NCBI GenBank assembly: GCA_037439785.1 | Contig: JBBIVJ010000004.1 | Coordinates: 91,703-155,702 of the forward strand | DNA: 64,000 nt | DNA from: DSVZ01 sp037439785 | GTDB lineage: Bacteria > Verrucomicrobiota > Verrucomicrobiia > Limisphaerales > J093 | Direction of reading: 5' to 3' | Part shown: piece by piece, positions 59,371-64,000 of the stretch | How positions within the stretch are numbered: the stretch's first letter is position 1 | Layout of the letters: the number at the start of each line of letters is the position of its first letter | Translations under genes and position numbers: made by a program | The notes under the pieces: model-generated | Seen by the model: only the letters and a program-made list of their open reading frames with translations | What the model was told of the DNA's origin: nothing | Database searches by the model: none

Positions 59371-60618
59371 TCAACCGGGACGCAGCAGCCGTTCGGCGGC
59401 CAGATCCGCAAAGCGCAGGCCATGGCGGGTGAGGCGGAAGCCGCGGGCGGTGCTTTCCCCCAGGCCGCGCGCCTCCAGCCAGGCCAGGTCCCCGGCCCAC
59501 TCGCCCCGGAGGTCAAAGCCGGTGAGACGCTCGAAATCTGCCCAGGGCCAGCCGTCCAGCAGGCGCAGACCAAAGGCCGCCGCCTCGCCGGCCCGGGCCA
59601 GGGGCGGGAGGGTTTCGCGGTGGACGAAGGTCCGCGTGCCACGTTCGAGGGCCTCGCAGTAATGCCGCGTGTGGGCAGGGGTGCGGCGGCGCTCGCCGCG
59701 GACGTATTCGGTGGCGCCGGGCCCCAGGCCGTAAAAGGAGCCGCCGCGCCAGTAGTTGACGTTGTGCCGGCAGGCGCGGGAGGGCAGGGGGGCGTCGTCG
59801 GGGGGGCCGGCGTGGCGAGCGAAGTTGGCCACTTCATACTGCCGGAAGCCGGCGGCGGTGGCGGCTTCGACCAGGGCCTCGTACAGGGCGCAGGCGAGGT
59901 CTTCATCCACGTCAAACCGTCCGGCCCGGAGCTGGGCGAACAGGGGGGTGTCTTCCTCGTAGATGACCTCGTAGCAGGAGAGGTGCTCGCTGCCCAGGGC
60001 CAGGGCCTCGGCCAGGGTGCGTTGCCAGGACTCCAGGCTCTGACCGGGGATGGCGAACATGAGGTCGAGGTTCAGGTTGTCGAAGCCGGCCGCGCGGAGC
60101 GTGTCCCAGGAGTCGAAGACCTGGCGGCGGGAATGGATGCGGCCGAGGCGTTCCAGGAGGGGGGCGTCGAGGGATTGCACGCCCAGGGAGAGGCGGTTGA
60201 CGCCGTGATCGCGGAACAGCCGGGCCTTGTCGGCGGTGACGGTGGCGGGATTGCACTCGAGGGTGAACTCCTCCGCCCCCAGCAGGCCGCAGCGGTCCAT
60301 CTGTCGGAACAGGCGTTCCCACAGGCGCACCGGCAGCAGCGACGGGGTGCCGCCGCCGAAGAAGACGGTTCGCGGGCGCACATCGGCGGCGACCAGCTCC
60401 AGTTCGCGGGTCAGGGCCGCCACGTAGCGTTCCATGAGATCGCCGCGGGGCACCTCCGAGTAAAAGGCGCAGTACTCGCACTTGTGGGCGCAGAACGGCA
60501 CGTGCACGTAGAGGTGCCGGACGTGCGGTTCCCACACCACCGCCCCTGTGGCCGTGGTGGCTGCGGCGGGGGCGGGGCGGGGCGGGGCGGGCGGTTCGCG
60601 TAGGAGAGTGGCGGGCAT
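59371..60618 (-). CDS. hemW: HemW-like radical SAM protein
   Basis: A 415-residue protein of the coproporphyrinogen III oxidase-like radical SAM group. The cluster motif CAHKCEYCAF (CxxxCxYC) is preceded by HLYVHVPF, the usual HemW opening, and followed by FFGGGTPSLLP, NPATVTADKARLFRDHGVNR, LSLGVQSLD and the C-terminal GLGPGATEYV. HemW binds heme and helps insert it into respiratory enzymes. The N-terminus has a roughly 35-residue Ala/Pro-rich extension before the core. The ATG at 60618 is taken; a TTG three codons upstream is also in frame. It lies within the minus-strand run, 26 bp after thpR. Confidence 0.9.
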   Translation of the reverse strand: MPATLLREPPAPPRPAPAAATTATGAVVWEPHVRHLYVHVPFCAHKCEYCAFYSEVPRGDLMERYVAALTRELELVAADVRPRTVFFGGGTPSLLPVRLWERLFRQMDRCGLLGAEEFTLECNPATVTADKARLFRDHGVNRLSLGVQSLDAPLLERLGRIHSRRQVFDSWDTLRAAGFDNLNLDLMFAIPGQSLESWQRTLAEALALGSEHLSCYEVIYEEDTPLFAQLRAGRFDVDEDLACALYEALVEAATAAGFRQYEVANFARHAGPPDDAPLPSRACRHNVNYWRGGSFYGLGPGATEYVRGERRRTPAHTRHYCEALERGTRTFVHRETLPPLARAGEAAAFGLRLLDGWPWADFERLTGFDLRGEWAGDLAWLEARGLGESTARGFRLTRHGLRFADLAAERLLRPG

Positions 60619-60644
60619 GGCGGCCAAGGGGGGTGGCCGGCGGG

Positions 60645-61259
60645 CTACGGGGCGGCCGCCAGCGGCAACGCGGCCAGCTCATGATAAACTGGCCCGGCCG
60701 GCCGCAGTTCGCTGCGGTAAAGGGTCACGGTTGCGACGGTCCAGGGGCAGGGCGGGGGTGCCGGAGCGGTGGCCAGCAGACGGGCGAGGCTTTGGAGGAG
60801 GCGGGGGTCGCGGCTGCTGACCCGCCCCAGGGTGAGGTGCGGGTGAAACGACCGGTCTTCGTGATGCAAGGCAAAGGCGGCAGTGGCTCCGGCCACGCGG
60901 GCGGCCAGATCATTCAGGGCGGTCAGCGCTCCCCCCAGCCCCACCCACAAGACCCGCGGAGCGGCCGGGGTGGGGAAGGCGCCCGGCGCGGCAAGTTCAA
61001 GCCGGAAGCCTGTCTGCCGGCTCACCGCCTGCTCGAGAGATTGAATCAGGGCGGGGAGGTGCACGGCCTGCACTTCGCCCAGAAACTGGAGGGTGAGGTG
61101 GCACTGTTCCGGCCGGGTCCAGCGCACGGCGTCGGCGGGAGTGGTCGCCTGCAGGTGCGTTTGCAGGGTGCGCACGGCCTGGCGCGCTTCCGGACCGGGT
61201 TCCACGGCCACGAAGGCGCGCAGCCGGGTGGGTGCGGCGTCGGCGGAGGGGAGCTTCAC
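60645..61259 (-). CDS. thpR: RNA 2',3'-cyclic phosphodiesterase (ThpR/LigT)
   Basis: A 204-residue 2H phosphoesterase with both HxT motifs: QCHLTLQFLGE and FHPHLTLGRV. RLRAFVAVEP at the N-terminus is typical (R-x-F-x-A-hydrophobic). It hydrolyses 2',3'-cyclic phosphate RNA ends. The GTG at 61259 is chosen because it overlaps the stop of the upstream aldo/keto reductase as GTGA, a coupling arrangement; no ATG lies near the conserved start. Confidence 0.9.
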   Translation of the reverse strand: MKLPSADAAPTRLRAFVAVEPGPEARQAVRTLQTHLQATTPADAVRWTRPEQCHLTLQFLGEVQAVHLPALIQSLEQAVSRQTGFRLELAAPGAFPTPAAPRVLWVGLGGALTALNDLAARVAGATAAFALHHEDRSFHPHLTLGRVSSRDPRLLQSLARLLATAPAPPPCPWTVATVTLYRSELRPAGPVYHELAALPLAAAP

Positions 61260-62200
61260 GGCAGACGCTGGCCCAGGGCCGCCTCCAGGAGCCGGTACCA
61301 CTCCTCGCGGGACAGCTCGAGGTCGGCAACGGTGGCGGCCTCGCGCAACCGCTCGGGATTGACGGTGCCGAGGATGGGCATGACGCCGGCCGGGTGACGC
61401 CGCAGCCAGGCCAGGGCCACCGCGGCCCGGCTCACGCCGCGGTCTCGGGTAATCTGCTCGAGCGCGTCGTTGAGCTTGGCCTTGCGCGCGTGTTGAGGGT
61501 CGTTCATCGAGGCGCCGATCCGGCCGCCCAGGACGCCGCCGGCCAGCGGGCTCCAGGCCATGACCGTCAGGCCTTCGCTCAGGCACTGGTCAAGGGTGCC
61601 GTCAAAAAGCGGCTCGGGGTGCAGGAGGCTGAACTCGATCTGGTGGGCCACCAGCGGCATCGGGCAGGCCTTTTGCAGCAGGGCCACCTGGGAGGGGCGG
61701 AAATTGCTGACGCCGAACTCGCGTACCTTGCCTGCCTGGCGCAGCCGGCTGAACGCCGCGGCCACTTCCGCCGGATCGGCCAGCAGGTCCGGCCGGTGCA
61801 GCAGATACAGGTCAATCGTCTCGATGCCCAGGCGTTGGAGGGAGCCCTCGCAGGCGGCCTCGATGTGGGCCGCGGAAAAGTCGTACCGGTAAGGGGCGGC
61901 CGGCTCGGGGTCGCCCGTGAACCGGATGCCGCACTTGGTGACGATGCGGATGCGGTCGCGCATGCCGGGCACCTCGCGGAGGACCTCGCCCAGGAGCCGT
62001 TCGGACATGCCGCCGCAGTAGATGTCCGCCAGGTCGAACACCGTGAAGCCCAGCTCGTAGGCGGCACGGTAGGCCGCGTGGGCGGCCGCGCGGCGCTCGG
62101 GAGTGACCTGGGCCGGATCGTGGGTGCCGGCCACGCGCCAACCGCCGTAGGCCAGCGCGCTGCCTTCCAGGGAACTGCGGGCGAAGCGGATCGTTTTCAT
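61256..62200 (-). CDS. Aldo/keto reductase
   Basis: A 314-residue NADPH-dependent oxidoreductase with a TIM barrel. The catalytic Asp and Tyr are in FDLADIYCGGMSE, the Lys in IVTKCGI and the His in LYLLHRPD. GVSNFRPSQVALLQKA and AWSPLAGGVLGG are standard; the general pattern resembles E. coli YdhF. It is the first gene of the minus-strand run and its stop overlaps the thpR start. The substrate is unknown. The region 62201-62337 upstream shows no further gene. Confidence 0.92.
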   Translation of the reverse strand: MKTIRFARSSLEGSALAYGGWRVAGTHDPAQVTPERRAAAHAAYRAAYELGFTVFDLADIYCGGMSERLLGEVLREVPGMRDRIRIVTKCGIRFTGDPEPAAPYRYDFSAAHIEAACEGSLQRLGIETIDLYLLHRPDLLADPAEVAAAFSRLRQAGKVREFGVSNFRPSQVALLQKACPMPLVAHQIEFSLLHPEPLFDGTLDQCLSEGLTVMAWSPLAGGVLGGRIGASMNDPQHARKAKLNDALEQITRDRGVSRAAVALAWLRRHPAGVMPILGTVNPERLREAATVADLELSREEWYRLLEAALGQRLP

Positions 62201-62337
62201 CGGAACACCTCCGACACTTTAGGCCCGCGCCGGCGGCAAGCGGAAGCGAATTTCCCGGAGCCTCCCTTCCCGTCCCGGACGCAGGCTTCTCAGCGGGTGG
62301 GCATGAAGACCTGGCTCGCGCAGCTTGGGCCCGCTGG

Positions 62338-62601
62338 CTACGGCCTGCTCACCGTGATCGTCAGGTACTGCGCCGTCGTGTTCGGCACATTGAGCGCGTG
62401 GTGGAAGGACTCGCCCTGCCGGCCGGCCACGTTGCCATTCACCGTCACGTGGGTCGTCGGATTGGCCACCCCCAGCACGTCCACGTAGGGCGAAACGCTG
62501 CGCGTCGTGTACTGGTTGAGCCGGTTGGCCGTGGAATCGCTCACCGCCGAGGCCCGGCCCCCGGTCGTGTCCCGGTTGCCGAGGTCGTCAAACGCGTTCA
62601 C
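62338..62601 (-). pseudogene. C-terminal remnant of an RHS/YD-repeat protein
   Basis: An 87-codon fragment: FDDLGNRDTTGG, then ANRLNQYTTRSVSPYVDVLG and NGNVAGRQGESFHHALNVPN. This matches from memory the part of RHS/YD-repeat proteins of Verrucomicrobia just after the repeats (NxLNQYTxR..PGYVDVLG). A complete RHS protein has over 1000 residues. Here the frame opens at a GTG that overlaps the hicA stop (GTGA), so the upstream part is missing and hicBA takes its place. It is probably not functional. Confidence 0.7.
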
Positions 62602-62813
62602 ACATTCTCCACAAACTCGTCGGCGGGCACCCCAGCTTGCCGCAGCACTCCGCGCAACGTTCCTTGATCCACTTCCCGGGGCAACGGCACAACGCAGACG
62701 CTGCCGCCCCGCCGCAACACCACGTGACTGCCACGCTGGCGACGCCTGACAAAACCCAGCCGCTCCAACGCCTTCACCACCCGCGCCCCGGACACGCAGG
62801 GCAGTTTAGGCAT
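62598..62813 (-). CDS. hicA: HicA-family mRNA interferase toxin
   Basis: A 71-residue toxin of a type II toxin-antitoxin pair. MPKLPCVSGARVVKALERLG, RQRGSHVVLRR (with the catalytic His in GSH) and VDQGTLRGVLRQAGVPADEF are full-length HicA features. It adopts a dsRBD-like fold and cleaves mRNA. The ATG at 62813 lies 8 bp inside the end of hicB, so the two are translated together. hicB comes first in the transcript, as in one of the two known gene orders. Confidence 0.93.
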   Translation of the reverse strand: MPKLPCVSGARVVKALERLGFVRRRQRGSHVVLRRGGSVCVVPLPREVDQGTLRGVLRQAGVPADEFVENV

Positions 62814-63015
62814 GTTCCACCTCAAACGTCGTTAAAATCGCCCCGGGCCGCACCGGAACCGGTTGCTCCTCCAGATAAAGCGTCACCGCCTCCTTGAGAT
62901 TCTGCAACGCCTGCTCAACCGTCTTGCCCTGCGTGGTGGTGCCCGTCTCCGGGTTGAACGCCACCAGCCAGCGGCCGGTTTCGCCCGGATAGATGATGGC
63001 ACTCAGCGTTTTCAT
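62806..63015 (-). CDS. hicB: HicB-family antitoxin
   Basis: A 69-residue antitoxin with a partial RNase-H-like fold: SAIIYPGETGRWLVAFNPET, GKTVEQALQNLKEAVTLYLE. It neutralises HicA. There is no C-terminal DNA-binding domain of ribbon-helix-helix type, so it is the short form. An ATG at 63027 would add four residues. A decayed IS110-type transposase lies just upstream, so any promoter must be within about 100 bp. Confidence 0.9.
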   Translation of the reverse strand: MKTLSAIIYPGETGRWLVAFNPETGTTTQGKTVEQALQNLKEAVTLYLEEQPVPVRPGAILTTFEVEHA

Positions 63016-63129
63016 GGTTTCGAGCATAATTGCCGACCTGCCGTTGGCAAGCTGCACCACGCAGTGAAAACAAAGCTCCTAGGTTGTGCGCAGGCGCGGG
63101 CGGCCCAGTGCCGTACCGGACCTTCCCAA

Positions 63130-63380
63130 GCCGGCCGGCGGTGTGGTGGTCGTAATCCACAGCCGGCAACATCGTGGAACCGTGCTGGGCGGTGACTACG
63201 CCGCGCCCCTGCGGGGTTCCAGGCGATGCCCCACGCGGGATACCCCGCCATCTTCTGCCGGAACTCCGCCCCACCCGCCGCGCTGTGCTCGATGCGGAAC
63301 TCGGCCATGACTGTGCCGGTCGCGTCCACCACGGCCACGTCGTGATGGTCTCCGGCCTAATCCAGGCCGGCGAAGTGCAT
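63130..63380 (-). pseudogene. Decayed IS110-type transposase
   Basis: The ATG at 63380 opens MHFAGLD, then a TAG stop where IS110 transposases have Trp (GLDWA), then AGDHHDVAVVDATGTVMAEF, the DEDD-type N-terminal domain with its Asp. The frame continues as RIEHSAAGG and MAGYPA and then loses similarity, while a neighbouring frame has GVVTAQHGSTMLPAVDYDHH, resembling the next part. So there is one nonsense change, a frameshift and a 3' truncation. The inner boundary is approximate. Confidence 0.7.
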
Positions 63381-64000
63381 CAGTTCAGTCCACGTTTTCA
63401 GGGGTTGTCCTTTCGTTGCGGCAGACGCCTCGCCGCGTGCCGGGGACGGCCTCGACCTGATACGGGGACCCTGATACGGGGACCCTCGCGCGGTGCGGTT
63501 CTCTCAGAGGTTGGCCCGGACTCACCCGCCGCCACCGGCGCTCAGGCCGCGCCTGCGCCACCGCCCTCGCGCCTTGTCCGCCGGCAGGCAGGTCCCTCCT
63601 GCCGCTGCGGGTCATCGGGGCCACAGCCTGCGCCCTTGGACGCCGTGCAACAGCACACCACGCAGCGCGTGTCTTGGCTGTCGGTCCACTACGCCGGTCG
63701 GCCCCGGGCTGGCACGCTGTGCCCGTGGAGGGGCTGTGTTCCCCGCGGGTCGGCCCACTGCGCTCAACCAAGGGAAATTACTGCGTCGAGTCGCTGTTCT
63801 GCCCGGAGGTGTCATGTCCCTAGTGCGCCCCCCCTGCCGGAGCACGGCGCTCTGCGTTCGGCGGGGCCGCGTCGCGCGGCGGCCTTCGGCCCGGCCGGGT
63901 TGTGGCCCGGCCCAGGGGTGGCGCCGGCGCAGCGGCGCCCTACCCAGCGGCGCGCGAACTCAAGTCCGCCGACACCCTATGCCGTGCGTCCGGCAGGGCC
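63381..64000. other. 620-bp stretch without a recognised gene
   Basis: Upstream flank of the IS110 remnant. Open frames here are Arg/Pro-rich, have no recognisable motifs and look non-coding. It contains a 14-bp tandem duplication (63456-63483) and, near 63840-63950, very GC-rich sequence with many short inverted repeats such as ggcgccggcgcagcggcgcc. Confidence 0.5.
63456..63483. repeat. 14-bp tandem duplication
   Basis: cctgatacggggac occurs twice back to back, followed by a further cct. It lies about 75 bp outside the start of the IS110-type remnant. Confidence 0.85.

Noticed and set aside
63385..63771. 128-codon minus-strand frame upstream of the IS110 remnant as a gene
   Set aside because: Arg/Pro-rich without any motif and includes the 14-bp duplication; it looks non-coding.
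1..64000. tRNA, rRNA or a replication origin
   Set aside because: No cloverleaf with a GGTTCGAATCC-type arm, no rRNA-like conserved stretch and no DnaA-box cluster was noticed by eye; a covariance-model scan would be decisive.

Overview
The window is about 70% G+C (42 of 60 bases in the line at 28021) and is packed with genes. It most likely comes from a verrucomicrobium, probably of the Limisphaerales/Pedosphaera type. This is inferred from the gene mix: a prepilin-type N-terminus of the FTLIELLVVIAIIALLASLL kind, a GBA2-like GH116 enzyme with a Tat signal, DUF4838, an ASPIC/UnbV FG-GAP protein, ECF sigma factors paired with zinc-ribbon Ser/Thr kinases, a PEP-CTERM protein, and secreted proteins with an FYRL-type C-terminus. 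No rRNA or tRNA gene was seen, so the placement rests on protein families only.

Layout. 0-7 kb: tail of a coiled-coil protein, potassium transporter Kup, TPR membrane protein, class II fructose-bisphosphate aldolase with promoter and terminator, an NAD-binding epimerase, a HIT protein. 7-13.4 kb: minus-strand run with a DapA-family aldolase, GH116 hydrolase, double-ACT protein and a YjhG-type sugar-acid dehydratase. 13.5-21 kb: large secreted proteins (FG-GAP/UnbV, a two-copy 'DWIGIY' domain protein) and a prepilin-like gene. 21-25.8 kb: DUF4838 plus a GH5-like hydrolase, an HU protein, ketopantoate reductase. 25.8-29 kb: sigma/anti-sigma-like/membrane-anchored gene set and a divergent cardiolipin synthase.

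29.3-50.3 kb is the accessory core. Two similar modules lie here: ECF sigma + kinase + secreted protein on the plus strand (29.4-34.3 kb) and the same on the minus strand (50.3-40.7 kb). Each kinase has an N-terminal zinc ribbon, a non-RD catalytic loop (HCD or HLD), one membrane segment and a beta-propeller region (FG-GAP or WD40-like). Between them lie a lower-GC block (34.3-38.1 kb, about 50% G+C in sampled lines) with a GT-C glycosyltransferase, a MauE-like protein and a Cys-rich secreted protein; a thioredoxin-CxxCH-PDZ fusion; a 9-bp tandem repeat; and several broken genes. A decayed copy of the 5' end of the gene at 50347 lies at 40.6-40.8 kb.

50.3-62.2 kb returns to metabolism: a pectate-lyase-fold protein, ribulokinase AraB, a five-CxxCH cytochrome, PurK-PurE, and a tight minus-strand run of aldo/keto reductase, ThpR, HemW, TlyA and NAD kinase. 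The last 1.7 kb is a decay and mobile zone: RHS tail, HicBA toxin-antitoxin, and a broken IS110-type transposase.

The carbohydrate genes (GH116, GH5-like, DUF4838, pectate-lyase fold, DapA-type aldolase, YjhG, AraB) suggest a plant or algal polysaccharide degrader that uses pentoses and sugar acids. Many start codons have no clear Shine-Dalgarno sequence, so several N-termini are provisional.
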